Below are positions 35,654-44,488 of a DNA stretch of 64,000 nucleotides, piece after piece (the stretch's first letter is position 1; every line of letters begins with the position of its first letter). This DNA comes from an uncultured Gammaproteobacteria bacterium. Lineage in GTDB: Bacteria; Pseudomonadota; Gammaproteobacteria; Pseudomonadales; Pseudohongiellaceae. The position numbers and the translations under genes were made by a program. The notes beneath the pieces are model-generated. The model searched no databases and was not told the origin of the DNA. It saw nothing but the letters and a program-made list of their open reading frames with translations. The stretch is from the NCBI GenBank assembly GCA_903837345.1, contig CAILUG010000060.1:62001-126000 (forward strand). The letters are read 5' to 3'.

Positions 35654-37786
35654 GTGACTCATATCAAGCGTTTTTCTTCTCTCGTTTTTACTTTGATGGC
35701 GATGGCAGTGACTGCTGCTCCGGCCTTTGCGGCCGACAAGCCTGCGGCAGCAGCCGTTACCCAGAAGCGCATGGAGCATGCCAACCAGGACGATCAGGGC
35801 CAGTGGATGTCCTACGGCCGCACCTGGGATGAACAGCGATTCAGCCCGCTCACCAAAATCAACGACAAAAACGTAAAACGCCTCGGGCTGGCCTGGTTTG
35901 CCGATCTCTCCACCTATCGCGGGGTGGTGGCGACACCACTGGTGATCGATGGCGTCATGTACAACGTGTCGGCGTGGGATATCACCACGGCTTATGACGC
36001 CACCAATGGCAAGGTGTTGTGGACCTATGATCCGAAAGTCACTCCCGAAGCCGGTCGCGTGGCCTGTTGCGGCACTGTCAGTCGCGGACTGGCTGCGTGG
36101 AACGGCAAGATTTATATCGGTGCGCTGGACGGCCGCCTGATTGCACTGGATGCAGCGACCGGCAAGGAAGTGTGGAGCACACAAACCCTCGACCCCGACC
36201 AGCCACTTTCAATTACCGGCGCACCGCGCGTTGCCAACGGCATTGTAGTGATCGGCAACGGTGGCGGTGATTTTGGCGCGCGCGGCTTCATGTCGGCCTA
36301 CGACGCGGAGACTGGCAAACAGGTGTGGAAGTTCTACATCGTGCCGGGCAATCCGAATGGTCCTCCCGATGGGGTGGCGTCGGATCCGGTAATGGCGATG
36401 GCCGCCAAGACCTGGAACGGCGAATGGTGGAAGACCGGTGGTGGCGGCAATGACTGGGACACCATCATCTATGATCCCAAACTCGATCTGGTGTATTTCG
36501 CCACCGGCAATGGCTCACCCCATCCGCAAGCCTTCCGCAGTCCGGGTGGTGGCGACAACCTGTTCCTCGCCTCCATCATCGCCGTCAAAGCCAGGACCGG
36601 TGAATACGTGTGGCACTACCAGGAAGTACCCGGCGAGCAGTGGGACTATGACAGCACTTCGCCGCTGATGCTGGCCGACCTGACCATCAACGGCAAAGTG
36701 CGCCAGGTGATCATGCATGCACCGAAAGACGGCTTCTTTTATGTGCTCGATCGCGCCACCGGTGAATTGATTTCTGCCCAGAACTTTGTGCCGAACACGT
36801 GGGCATCACACGTCGACCTGAAAACCGGCCGTCCTGCCATCAATCCGGAAGCGATGGTGGTGGAAGAGCCGCGCCTCGTTACCCCCAACGCCGCCCACAA
36901 CTGGAATCCGATGTCCTACAGTCCGCTCACCGGTCTGGTGTACATCCCGATCCAGGAACAATGGATGGTGGTATCGCGACTGCCGGATGGCCAGTTCCAG
37001 TTCCGCCTTGGTCGCACCACGATTGGTGCAGGCGTCAACAATTTCCCGGAACTGCGCAAAGAGATGAATGCCAAGGTGCAGACTGACAAGGGCTACACGC
37101 TGGCATGGGATCCGGTATTGCAGAAGGAACGCTTCCGCATTCCGCTGCCATTCAATTTCGGTGGCGGCACGCTGGTGACTGCCGGCAATCTGCTGGTGCA
37201 AGGCACCATGAACCGCACGCTGGCAATCTATCGCGCCGACAATGGCGAGAAGCTGTGGGAATCACCCACCCAGTCGGTACCGGTGGCCGGCCCCATCACC
37301 TACAGTGTCAAAGGCAAGCAGTACGTTGCAGTGAACGCCGGCTGGAACAATGCCATCGTGCACGGACTGAACAACGGGCCGGAGCCGTTTAGTGTGGGAC
37401 CCGCCAAACTGGTGGTATATGCGCTGGATGCGAAAGGTGTGGAGCTGCCACCGATGCCGGCCGCCGAAGCAGTCTCACCACCACCGAATACCCCGCAACC
37501 GGCTGAGAAAGTGGCTGCCGGTGCAACCTTGTTCGCCACTTACTGTTCAGCCTGCCATGGCCAGAACGCCAACGGTTCCGGCTCCAAGGATCTGCGTTTC
37601 CTGAATCCGCAAATGCACACCGACTTCAGCGACATCGTGCTGGGTGGCAAATTCAAGGACCGCGGCATGGTGCCCTTCACGGGCACATTGACGGCGGAGC
37701 AGGTGGATGCAATTCACTCGTTCGTGATTGCACGCGGACAGGATGACTGGCAACCGGTGTTCCTGCCTCCGCCGCCGCGACGCTGA
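35654..37786 (+). CDS. Quinohemoprotein alcohol dehydrogenase (PQQ, type II)
   Basis: 710 residues: signal peptide, an eight-bladed PQQ propeller (about 40-590) and a C-terminal cytochrome c domain with CSACH (631-635). The vicinal Cys138-Cys139 pair (VACCGTVSRG), typical of PQQ alcohol dehydrogenases, is intact, as are tryptophan-docking repeats such as TGKEVWS and TGEYVWHYQ and the QWDYDST segment near the active site. It oxidises primary or secondary alcohols in the periplasm and relays electrons through its own heme. It uses a GTG start. It is followed 11 bases later by N-formylglutamate amidohydrolase. Confidence 0.93.
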   Translation: MTHIKRFSSLVFTLMAMAVTAAPAFAADKPAAAAVTQKRMEHANQDDQGQWMSYGRTWDEQRFSPLTKINDKNVKRLGLAWFADLSTYRGVVATPLVIDGVMYNVSAWDITTAYDATNGKVLWTYDPKVTPEAGRVACCGTVSRGLAAWNGKIYIGALDGRLIALDAATGKEVWSTQTLDPDQPLSITGAPRVANGIVVIGNGGGDFGARGFMSAYDAETGKQVWKFYIVPGNPNGPPDGVASDPVMAMAAKTWNGEWWKTGGGGNDWDTIIYDPKLDLVYFATGNGSPHPQAFRSPGGGDNLFLASIIAVKARTGEYVWHYQEVPGEQWDYDSTSPLMLADLTINGKVRQVIMHAPKDGFFYVLDRATGELISAQNFVPNTWASHVDLKTGRPAINPEAMVVEEPRLVTPNAAHNWNPMSYSPLTGLVYIPIQEQWMVVSRLPDGQFQFRLGRTTIGAGVNNFPELRKEMNAKVQTDKGYTLAWDPVLQKERFRIPLPFNFGGGTLVTAGNLLVQGTMNRTLAIYRADNGEKLWESPTQSVPVAGPITYSVKGKQYVAVNAGWNNAIVHGLNNGPEPFSVGPAKLVVYALDAKGVELPPMPAAEAVSPPPNTPQPAEKVAAGATLFATYCSACHGQNANGSGSKDLRFLNPQMHTDFSDIVLGGKFKDRGMVPFTGTLTAEQVDAIHSFVIARGQDDWQPVFLPPPPRR

Positions 37787-37797
37787 CCAGAGAACGG

Positions 37798-38508
37798 ATG
37801 CGCAACAACTTCGATGCTGTGGTGCTGACTTGTGAGCACGGCGGCAACAAGGTACCCAAGGCCTATGCAACGCTGTTCCACGGTGAAGCGAAGCTGCTGG
37901 CGACGCATCGCGGCTGGGACATCGGCGCGCTCGCTGTTGCGCGCGGATTGGCAAAGAGTCTGGACGCGCCGCTGCATTTTGCGACGACGACGCGGCTGCT
38001 GGTTGACCTGAACCGGTCGCTGCACGTCAAGGGCGTATGGTCGGATTGGTCGAAGGAGCTGGATGCCGCTGCCAAACGCGATCTCGTCCATCGCCACTAT
38101 GAACCCTACCGCAAGGCAGTAGAAGATCATCTGACACGGCTGGTGACGAAGGGCAATCGGGTGCTGCATCTGTCGATACATTCGTTCACCCCGGCTTTCA
38201 ATGGCGAAGTGCGCAACGCCGAGGTCGGCATTCTGTATGACCCGCAGCGGACGTTCGAGGCAACGCTGGCGCGGGCGCTGGTTGCTGCAGTACGCGTCGA
38301 AGACCAGTCCCTGCGAGTGCGGAAAAATTATCCGTATGTCGGCTATACCGACGGCTTCACCACCTGGCTGCGCCGGCAATTGCCGGCGGCACGCTACGCC
38401 GGCATCGAGATCGAGACCAGACAGGATGCAATCATGACGCCGGCGGGCCAGCGCCGCTTCGTCAACACCTACACACGTGCAATCCGGTCGCTTGCAAAAC
38501 AGGCGTAG
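37798..38508 (+). CDS. N-formylglutamate amidohydrolase family protein
   Basis: 236-residue hydrolase of the HutG/N-formylglutamate deformylase fold. The opening VVLTCEHGGNKVP and the following DIGALAVAR, LLVDLNRS and SIHSFTP segments carry the family's conserved Glu, His, Asp and Asn residues. In histidine degradation this fold removes formate from N-formylglutamate, but many stand-alone members have no known substrate. No other hut gene is in the window. It probably shares the transcript of the alcohol dehydrogenase. Confidence 0.87.
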   Translation: MRNNFDAVVLTCEHGGNKVPKAYATLFHGEAKLLATHRGWDIGALAVARGLAKSLDAPLHFATTTRLLVDLNRSLHVKGVWSDWSKELDAAAKRDLVHRHYEPYRKAVEDHLTRLVTKGNRVLHLSIHSFTPAFNGEVRNAEVGILYDPQRTFEATLARALVAAVRVEDQSLRVRKNYPYVGYTDGFTTWLRRQLPAARYAGIEIETRQDAIMTPAGQRRFVNTYTRAIRSLAKQA

Positions 38509-38544
38509 GAGTCAACTTTCCAATTTTCGGCTCTGCACCGGTTG

Positions 38545-38970
38545 TCAATTATTGGCCGGCTCATTCGAGCCGGAAAACATCGGCTTGCCGTCCTGGTCCA
38601 GCACCGTGCTGGCAATCGCGATATAGGGAAAGTTGCGTGCACGCATGCCGGTGACGCTGACATGGTCGCCGGGCTTGAGCGCATTGTTTTTCCAGCCCCG
38701 ACGCATCAGGGTATTGGGGCTTGGCAGTTCAAAATTGTAGTTCACGGTCTTGCCTGCCTCGACCACATCCACATACAGGCGTGCGTGCGGGCTTTTCCAT
38801 TCCACCTTGCTGATAATGCCCTGGATGCTCAGCTGCAGTTTCGGATCGAATTCCGACGCCGAGTGATGCGCAAGCACCGGAGCCACCGGCATCAAACCAA
38901 TCACCACTACCGATATCAGCTGATACAGCCGGTTTTTTGTTGTGCTCACGAACATGCCGATTATTCCCAC
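38545..38970 (-). CDS. DUF6152 family exported protein
   Basis: 141-residue exported protein; after the signal peptide (ending VLA) the mature chain begins HHSASEFDP, the hallmark of the DUF6152 family, and continues as a small OB-like beta domain (IQGIISKVEWKSPHARLYVDV, LKPGDHVSVTGM). Function unknown. The start is placed at GTG 38970 because GAGGAG lies just upstream; the open frame continues to a TTG at 38994. It directly follows the 38995 gene, whose product matches the C-terminal part of the fused DUF6152 protein at 49194. Confidence 0.75.
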   Translation of the reverse strand: MGIIGMFVSTTKNRLYQLISVVVIGLMPVAPVLAHHSASEFDPKLQLSIQGIISKVEWKSPHARLYVDVVEAGKTVNYNFELPSPNTLMRRGWKNNALKPGDHVSVTGMRARNFPYIAIASTVLDQDGKPMFSGSNEPANN

Positions 38971-38994
38971 AGGCAAACTCCTCTTCTGCTGCAA

Positions 38995-39858
38995 TTATTT
39001 CCGGTACAGACGCACATCCTGCTCATCATCAAGACAAATTTCGTCGAGCATCTGGGTATCCACTTCAATGGCCATGTCAAACGCTACCGTCCACGGCCTG
39101 GTATAAGCCTTGGGGTCATCTACCGTAATCTCGAGTTGCAGTGTGCCGAAGTTGATTCTTTTCAACTTCTCGGTGACATGTGCAGCTGAGGTAAGCGGAC
39201 TGCCCTTCAGATCGAGCCACATATCGTCGCGTATGCCGTTGGTTTCGATCACCATGGTGTCGCCGTCCCAGTGTCCGATCGAATAACCGTTCCAGGTCGG
39301 ATTGGGATCCACCGGCAGCGGGCGCCCGTCCAGCACCACCTGCCGGTAGCTGGCATTGAATTCGTGCAGCATCACCAGCAAGTCAGGGGTTTGTACAATC
39401 TTGGTGTATTGCGGCAGCGTCCACGCACGCGGATAGTTCGGCGGCAGGCAGTAGGCATGCGGATCTTCCCTGCCGCCGTTGACAGCCCGCTCGGCCAGAC
39501 GGTCTTTGGACCACTGTGTATAAGGCAGGCCGCCTGGCATGTTGAGCCCCAGATTGACCTGCTCGCGCGCCATGCGTTCCTCGCTGATGCAACCGGCTCT
39601 CCGGCAGGAACTGGACACCGTTTTGGCAGCAAACCACATGCCGGACAAATCCGGTTTGTGGTCGCTGGTTCTTGGTGCCGGGGCAGCCAGATCGGCTGAA
39701 CCATTGGCTTTGCGCGGTATTCCCGGCGTTGGATAGCCTATCCATTGAGCCAACACCACGGACATCAACGTATAAAGCACAAAACCGGCGAGCAAGCGCC
39801 ACCGCACCAGCAACGGCTTGCGCTTGCAACATGACATCTTGTGAACCGGGCGGGACAT
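38995..39858 (-). CDS. Exported protein, DUF6152-partner family
   Basis: 287 residues with an N-terminal membrane/signal segment. The mature domain opens with DLSGMWFAAK, then has CLPPNYPRAWTLPQYTKIVQTPDLLVMLHEF, YSIGHWDGDTMVIETNGI and RPWTVAFDM. These match the C-terminal half of the fused 49194 protein (LAGLWVAA, SIGSWDGDTLVVDTVGF). The family is abundant in catabolic bacteria and uncharacterised. AAGGAG precedes the ATG. It is transcribed with the DUF6152 gene downstream, supporting a two-protein complex. Confidence 0.78.
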   Translation of the reverse strand: MSRPVHKMSCCKRKPLLVRWRLLAGFVLYTLMSVVLAQWIGYPTPGIPRKANGSADLAAPAPRTSDHKPDLSGMWFAAKTVSSSCRRAGCISEERMAREQVNLGLNMPGGLPYTQWSKDRLAERAVNGGREDPHAYCLPPNYPRAWTLPQYTKIVQTPDLLVMLHEFNASYRQVVLDGRPLPVDPNPTWNGYSIGHWDGDTMVIETNGIRDDMWLDLKGSPLTSAAHVTEKLKRINFGTLQLEITVDDPKAYTRPWTVAFDMAIEVDTQMLDEICLDDEQDVRLYRK

Positions 39859-39978
39859 CCCTTCTCCTTACAGTTATTTGGCAAATTCGGGTCTAATACC
39901 TATAAAGCATGCCGCGATGTTAGCAGCATAATCCTTTACAATTGATACCCTTGATTACTGTTTACTGTGAAGCCCCTA

Positions 39979-40851
39979 ATGACCATCGACCTCAAAAAAA
40001 TAAAGGCCATCGACGTCCACGTACACGCTGAAGTCTCCTGCCACGACCCTGAAGACCCGGTGATGTCGGTATTCTTCGATGCCGCCAGTGCCTACTTCCA
40101 TGCCGAACGCCGTCGACCCACCATTCCAGAAACCATCGCCTTCTACCGCGAACGCGACATCGCCTTCTGCCTGTTCACGGTGGATTGCGAAGCGGCGCTG
40201 GGCGCCAAACGCGTCAGCAACTACGAAATTGCCGAGCTGGCGGCTGGCCACAAGGACATCGTGATTCCGTTCGCTTCCATTGACCCGCACAAGGGCAAGC
40301 TGGGGGCACGCGAAGCGCGCGACCTGATCGAGAATTACGGTGTGCGCGGCTTCAAGTTCCACCACATCATGCAGAACTGCGACCCGGCCGACCGCATGGC
40401 ATGGCCTATCTATGAAGTGATCGCCGAACACAAACTGCCGGCCATATTCCACACCGGGCATTCCGGCATGGGCACTGGCATGCCGGGCGGCGGTGGCGTC
40501 AAGCTGAAATGGGGCCAGCCCATGCTGGTCGATGAAGTGGCGGCCGAGTTCCCGGACATGAAGGTGATCCTCGCGCATCCGTCATGGCCATGGACCGACG
40601 AGAGCCTGTCGATGGCGCTGCACAAGAACAATGTGTTCATCGATCTGTCAGGCTGGATGCCCAAGTACTTTCCCAAACAGGTAGTGCACTACGCCAACTC
40701 CCTGCTCAAGCACAAGATGCTGTTCGGCTCGGATTTTCCGCTGATAAAACCGGAAGCCTGGCTGGCACAGGCAAAGGAAATCGGCTTCAAGGAAGACGTG
40801 CTGCCGCTGATCATGAAAGACAATGCGGCGAAAGTATTGGGCCTGAATTGA
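39979..40851 (+). CDS. ACMSD-type amidohydrolase (amidohydrolase 2 family)
   Basis: 290-residue TIM-barrel metalloenzyme of the ACMSD/gamma-resorcylate decarboxylase family. The metal His pair is AIDVHVHAE near the N-terminus, with a further His in IFHTGHSG, a conserved VILAHPSWPWTDE segment and the acidic ligand in FGSDFPL. Members decarboxylate or hydrolyse aromatic and ring-cleavage acids without oxygen. ATG 39979 is preferred to the upstream GTG 39967; neither has a strong ribosome site. It is single and faces the SMP-30-like gene. The substrate is unknown. Confidence 0.86.
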   Translation: MTIDLKKIKAIDVHVHAEVSCHDPEDPVMSVFFDAASAYFHAERRRPTIPETIAFYRERDIAFCLFTVDCEAALGAKRVSNYEIAELAAGHKDIVIPFASIDPHKGKLGAREARDLIENYGVRGFKFHHIMQNCDPADRMAWPIYEVIAEHKLPAIFHTGHSGMGTGMPGGGGVKLKWGQPMLVDEVAAEFPDMKVILAHPSWPWTDESLSMALHKNNVFIDLSGWMPKYFPKQVVHYANSLLKHKMLFGSDFPLIKPEAWLAQAKEIGFKEDVLPLIMKDNAAKVLGLN

Positions 40852-40873
40852 CCGGATGGCGCGGCAAGCCGCG

Positions 40874-41956
40874 CTATTTCGCCCGCCCCGTATAACCTTG
40901 CGCCAACACCGGCAGTGCCACCACCTGGTTGCGCGCGCTTGGTGTGCCCCAGCCACCGTAAAACACGATGCCGAACAGTGTGCGTTTGTCTTTGCCGCCA
41001 AACGCCACACCATGCATGCCGCGCGGACCAGGGATGGTGCCCAATACCTTGCCGTCGGGTGAGATCACGTCGGCACCGGCGCCAGTTGCAACATAGATGT
41101 TGCCTTGCTGATCAACTGCCGAGCCATCGCCGCCACCAGTCAACGGCGCGAAGTCGCGCTGGTTGACCAGCGCCCCATCGGCTTGCACATCGAATGCCAC
41201 CAGCTTCGGTCCGTTGGTGACATAGAGAATCTTTTCATCGGGACTGAGGATGATGCCGTTGGCACCACTCACGTCCTTGCCATATTGCTTGATGACTCCT
41301 TTCGCATCCGCATAGAACACGCCGCCACCGGAAACTGAGATGTAGACACCACCCTTGTTGTCGGCACTGATGTCGTTGACAACTCCGCCGGCGCAATCAA
41401 GCGGTTCACCGTTGATGGTGGTCGCAAACAATTTGCGCTGCGGTTCCAGCTGTTCGACACCGGCATGCAGACCACGCATGGCCAGGAACAGTGCGCCATT
41501 TTTGCTACGCGACACCGCGCCGCCAGTGTTGGTGTGGTCGTACAACACTTTGGCCATACCGGTAGCCGGATCAAGCTGCATCACATTGCCGGCATCGTTG
41601 TTGGCAAACAGCAAGGTTCCGTTGTCACCGGCAATGGGACCGTCGGCATTGTTGCCCTGCCAGGCCCACGCCACACGCCATTTGGCATCGGCCGCGACGA
41701 TGCCGGTGATGGCTTTGACTTCAGGCAGCATCGGCGCTGGCGGTTCATCGGTACTGGCATTGGGATTGACCGGGATGCCGAATGGCGCCGGCGGCTGTTT
41801 GCATTTGGCAACCAGCGCCTTGTAGTCGGGATGTTGCCAGGTCTGCATGCCATTGCCGCGCGCGAAAGCGGAGGCCGGTTGTTGGGCTTGCGCCTGGGCC
41901 AGCAGGCAGAACAATACAGGAACGAGCAGGCCACTGCGGATGGTCAAAGTGTTCAT
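40874..41956 (-). CDS. Exported SMP-30/gluconolactonase-like propeller protein
   Basis: 360 residues with a Sec signal peptide (to about residue 24) and a beta-propeller of the SMP-30/gluconolaconase-like type. Repeating blade strands are seen in NNDAGNVMQLDPATG, NDISADNKGGVYISV, GANGIILSPDEKILYVTN and DQQGNIYVATGAG. Metal-type residues of the family (Asn/Asp in VVNDISADN and ANGIILS) are present. Such proteins hydrolyse lactones or bind ligands in the periplasm. It is more distant from the 44489/45756 pair than those two are from each other. Confidence 0.82.
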   Translation of the reverse strand: MNTLTIRSGLLVPVLFCLLAQAQAQQPASAFARGNGMQTWQHPDYKALVAKCKQPPAPFGIPVNPNASTDEPPAPMLPEVKAITGIVAADAKWRVAWAWQGNNADGPIAGDNGTLLFANNDAGNVMQLDPATGMAKVLYDHTNTGGAVSRSKNGALFLAMRGLHAGVEQLEPQRKLFATTINGEPLDCAGGVVNDISADNKGGVYISVSGGGVFYADAKGVIKQYGKDVSGANGIILSPDEKILYVTNGPKLVAFDVQADGALVNQRDFAPLTGGGDGSAVDQQGNIYVATGAGADVISPDGKVLGTIPGPRGMHGVAFGGKDKRTLFGIVFYGGWGTPSARNQVVALPVLAQGYTGRAK

Positions 41957-42028
41957 GCAATCAGCTCCGGGAGGGTTTTATTTTCTATCCACTATAACCC
42001 AAGGCCAGGCGTACACAAACTGTCGGCG

Positions 42029-42823
42029 CTATCCGGCTTTATCCCTGCGTCCCAGCAAAATGGCTATGCGGCCATACCACAAGCCAGGCAACCAGGTTGC
42101 CAGCTTGAGCAACAGATGCAGTTGCCACGGAAAATGGATGCTGAGTTTGGCTTTGCCCATGTTGTCAGCAATGCAGCGGGCGGCCTGCGTTGCCGAAACC
42201 ATAAATGGCATGTTGAAGTCATTTTGCGCGGTCATTGGCGTCGCCACAAAACCGGGGTACACCACAGTAACTGCAATTTCGTTTTGCAGATCGCACCGCA
42301 GCGATTGCAAAAAATAACTCATGGCCGCCTTGGATGATCCATAGGCTTCTGCGCGCGCAAAACCGGTATAGCTGCTCATGCTGCCAATCCCGATTATCTC
42401 CGGCTTGCGCGAGGGATCGCGCATGCGAGCAGCCTGCAACAGTGGCAAGGCCACGCGGCAGGCGTTGACGACACCAAAATAATTGGCATCCATGACACGC
42501 CGCATGCTGCCGCCATCCAGTGCCGGCACGTCGATATACTCACAGATGCCGGCACCCAGAATTATCCCGTCAAGCCACAGGGGTGGCTCAGACAGGCAAT
42601 CGAAGACCTGTTCCATCTGCTGGTCATTGCTGACATCACAAGCCAGAGGCAGCAACAACTGCGGATAGTTGGCTGCCAGTGCTTGCAAAGCTGGCAGCGA
42701 GCGGGCGCTGACATAGACGGTGTGGCCTTGCCGGGCCAACAATAACGCCAGTTCCCGCCCGATGCCCGAGCTGGCGCCAGTGAGCCAATATTGCCTGGTT
42801 GCTGTCATTGCTGGTGTTGCCAT
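42029..42823 (-). CDS. Short-chain dehydrogenase/reductase
   Basis: 264-residue classical SDR: cofactor motif TGASSGIG near the N-terminus, GAGIC in place of the NNAG segment, catalytic Ser in IGSMSSYTGFARAEAYGSSKAAM and the YGSSK Tyr/Lys pair. The C-terminal hydrophobic tail suggests membrane association and a lipid-like substrate. The start is ambiguous among ATGs at 42856, 42823 and 42808. It diverges from the DUF2878-chalcone isomerase/DUF3833 pair, the usual companion genes in gammaproteobacterial loci with photolyase and cyclopropane fatty acid synthase-like genes, which are not present here. Confidence 0.85.
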   Translation of the reverse strand: MATPAMTATRQYWLTGASSGIGRELALLLARQGHTVYVSARSLPALQALAANYPQLLLPLACDVSNDQQMEQVFDCLSEPPLWLDGIILGAGICEYIDVPALDGGSMRRVMDANYFGVVNACRVALPLLQAARMRDPSRKPEIIGIGSMSSYTGFARAEAYGSSKAAMSYFLQSLRCDLQNEIAVTVVYPGFVATPMTAQNDFNMPFMVSATQAARCIADNMGKAKLSIHFPWQLHLLLKLATWLPGLWYGRIAILLGRRDKAG

Positions 42824-42881
42824 GCCGGCGATTGTTCCTTCTTGTACGCATTCCATGCCTGCCTGGATTAATTGGTTGCAA

Positions 42882-42913
42882 CTGAATCCGATTCAGCCCT
42901 GCTTGCGTAAGTG
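42882..42913 (+). promoter_or_regulatory. Palindrome and candidate ECF-type promoter
   Basis: A perfect palindrome CTGAATC-C-GATTCAG spans 42882-42896. Overlapping it, GAATCC (42884-42889) and TAAGTG (42908-42913) with an 18-base spacer resemble the TGATCC/TAAGAA promoter of ChrR-controlled ECF sigma factors that govern this type of locus in other Proteobacteria. Transcription would then begin near 42918-42920, favouring ATG 42951 as the start of the next gene. Confidence 0.35.
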
Positions 42914-42917
42914 AGGC

Positions 42918-43955
42918 ATGCAAGCAAAAACCGCACAGCATGCTGATGCCATGACCAGGATCCAGGCCTGTTACCCATACATCAATCTGGGCCTGTTCAA
43001 GTTGAGCTGGATTTTGCTGGTGGTCTGGCAAAGCAGCGCAGTGTGGCCTGCGCTGGTTTTGCTGGCCATCAGTCTCGGTTTGCATCGTTCGACATGGTCG
43101 GCCGCATGCTGTGCCGTCTGCATTGCAGTTGCCGGCATGATGGCAGATCAACTGCTCGCATTTGCAGGTGTGTTTGTGTTCGCCAGCGCAACATTGCCTT
43201 TGTGGTTGGCAGTATTGTGGTTGCATTTTGGTGTGGCGGTTCCAACCGGATTCCGGTTTCTGCAAAAAACCTCCCTTTGGACACAAGCATTGATCGGGGC
43301 ATTGGCCGGGCCATCAAGCTATTGGGCAGGCTCACTCAATGGCGCTGTCGGATTTGGCAAGCCACTATTTACGACCCTGGCAATACTTGCATTGCTGTGG
43401 TTGCTGCTGCTGCCGGTTTTGATCCGGATTGGTTCAGGCTCATTTTCCAGGTCAATGCCGCACTCGGCTTTCCTGCTCATGCTGCTTGCCAGCGTTGGCA
43501 TGAACAACAAGGCGGCAGCGCAACCTGCCTTGGTCCGGCTTGGGCAGGCAGAGTACCGGGTATTGATCTGGAAGCTCTACAAAGCCAGCCTTTCGGCAAG
43601 CTCTGCGCAATTCACTTTTCCCGGCACTGTGCCTTTTGTGCTTTCACTTGAATACCAGCGAGCTTTCAGCAAACAACAACTGGTTGCAGAAACCTTGAAA
43701 CAATGGCGCTTGCAGGGCATCAAGCCCTCCGCAGGCTGGGAAGCATGGCTGGACATAATTTTCCCTGATGTGCAGTCAGGCGACATATTTTCCCTGTATG
43801 TCGATGCCGAATACGTCAGCCACTTCAGTCTGAACAACGCCAGCATCGGCTCGATAAGCGATGCCGGATTCAGCCAGGCCCTGGCCGGTATCTGGCTGGC
43901 AACCAACACGACCTCGCCGGAATTCCGGCAACAATTACTGGGAGTTTCACGATGA
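42918..43955 (+). CDS. DUF2878-chalcone isomerase-like fusion protein
   Basis: 345 residues joining two normally separate proteins. Residues about 20-180 are a DUF2878 membrane domain with five or six helices (LFKLSWILLVVWQ, ALVLLAISLGLH, LAVLWLHFGVAVP, GALAGPSSYWAGS). After a hydrophobic, Ala-rich junction (LLMLLASVGMNNKAAAQ) residues about 200-345 form a chalcone-isomerase-like domain (YRVLIWKLYKASLSA, FVLSLEYQRAFSK, DVQSGDIFSLYVD). The junction resembles a signal peptide, so the C-terminal domain should face the periplasm. ATG 42951 is an alternative start. The gene overlaps the DUF3833 gene by ATGA. Confidence 0.8.
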   Translation: MQAKTAQHADAMTRIQACYPYINLGLFKLSWILLVVWQSSAVWPALVLLAISLGLHRSTWSAACCAVCIAVAGMMADQLLAFAGVFVFASATLPLWLAVLWLHFGVAVPTGFRFLQKTSLWTQALIGALAGPSSYWAGSLNGAVGFGKPLFTTLAILALLWLLLLPVLIRIGSGSFSRSMPHSAFLLMLLASVGMNNKAAAQPALVRLGQAEYRVLIWKLYKASLSASSAQFTFPGTVPFVLSLEYQRAFSKQQLVAETLKQWRLQGIKPSAGWEAWLDIIFPDVQSGDIFSLYVDAEYVSHFSLNNASIGSISDAGFSQALAGIWLATNTTSPEFRQQLLGVSR

Positions 43956-44473
43956 AAACAGTTTATGCATTGGTGTTGTTGCTGTTGGGTGCCTGCAGTC
44001 AGGTCAACATTGACAACTACAGCCCGACCAAACCTGCACTGGATTTGCGCAGCTTCCTGCAAGGTGATTTGACAGCACACGGAATGTTGCAGGATCGTTC
44101 AGGCCGCATGACCCGCCGGTTTGTGGCATCAATGCACGCAAGCTGGAGCGGCGAAACCGGTACGCTGGTGGAACATTTCAGGTTTGATGATGGCGAAGAA
44201 CAGGATCGCACCTGGATATTGCAGCATCACGGCAATGGCCGTTACACGGGCACTGCGGGGGATGTGGTGGGCGAAGCAGCGGGCAGCACCGCCGGCTCGG
44301 TCTTTCAGTGGCAATACCAGTTACTGGTACCCTGGAACGACGGGCAGCTGGCGGTCTCGCTGGATGACTGGCTGTACCTGATAGATGAAAACCACTTGAT
44401 CAATGTGACGCGACTGTCCAAGTTTGGATTCAAGGTGGGTCAACTCACATTGATGATCGACAAGCAGCAGTAG
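43952..44473 (+). CDS. DUF3833 family lipoprotein
   Basis: 173-residue lipoprotein with lipobox LGAC (Cys15) and the DUF3833 domain, recognised by LDLRSFLQGDLTAHGMLQDRSG and the following strands RRFVASMHASWSGETGTLVEHF. A lipocalin-like lipid-binding role is often assumed but not shown. Its start overlaps the stop of the DUF2878-chalcone isomerase gene (ATGA), so it is translationally coupled. It probably works at the inner or outer membrane face with that protein, in membrane-lipid modification or stress. Confidence 0.87.
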   Translation: MKTVYALVLLLLGACSQVNIDNYSPTKPALDLRSFLQGDLTAHGMLQDRSGRMTRRFVASMHASWSGETGTLVEHFRFDDGEEQDRTWILQHHGNGRYTGTAGDVVGEAAGSTAGSVFQWQYQLLVPWNDGQLAVSLDDWLYLIDENHLINVTRLSKFGFKVGQLTLMIDKQQ

Positions 44474-44488
44474 GACATCCGGCTCAGA

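Noticed and set aside
37798-38508. Histidine-utilisation (hut) locus
   Set aside because: Only the N-formylglutamate amidohydrolase-like gene is present, next to a PQQ alcohol dehydrogenase; no other hut gene is seen.
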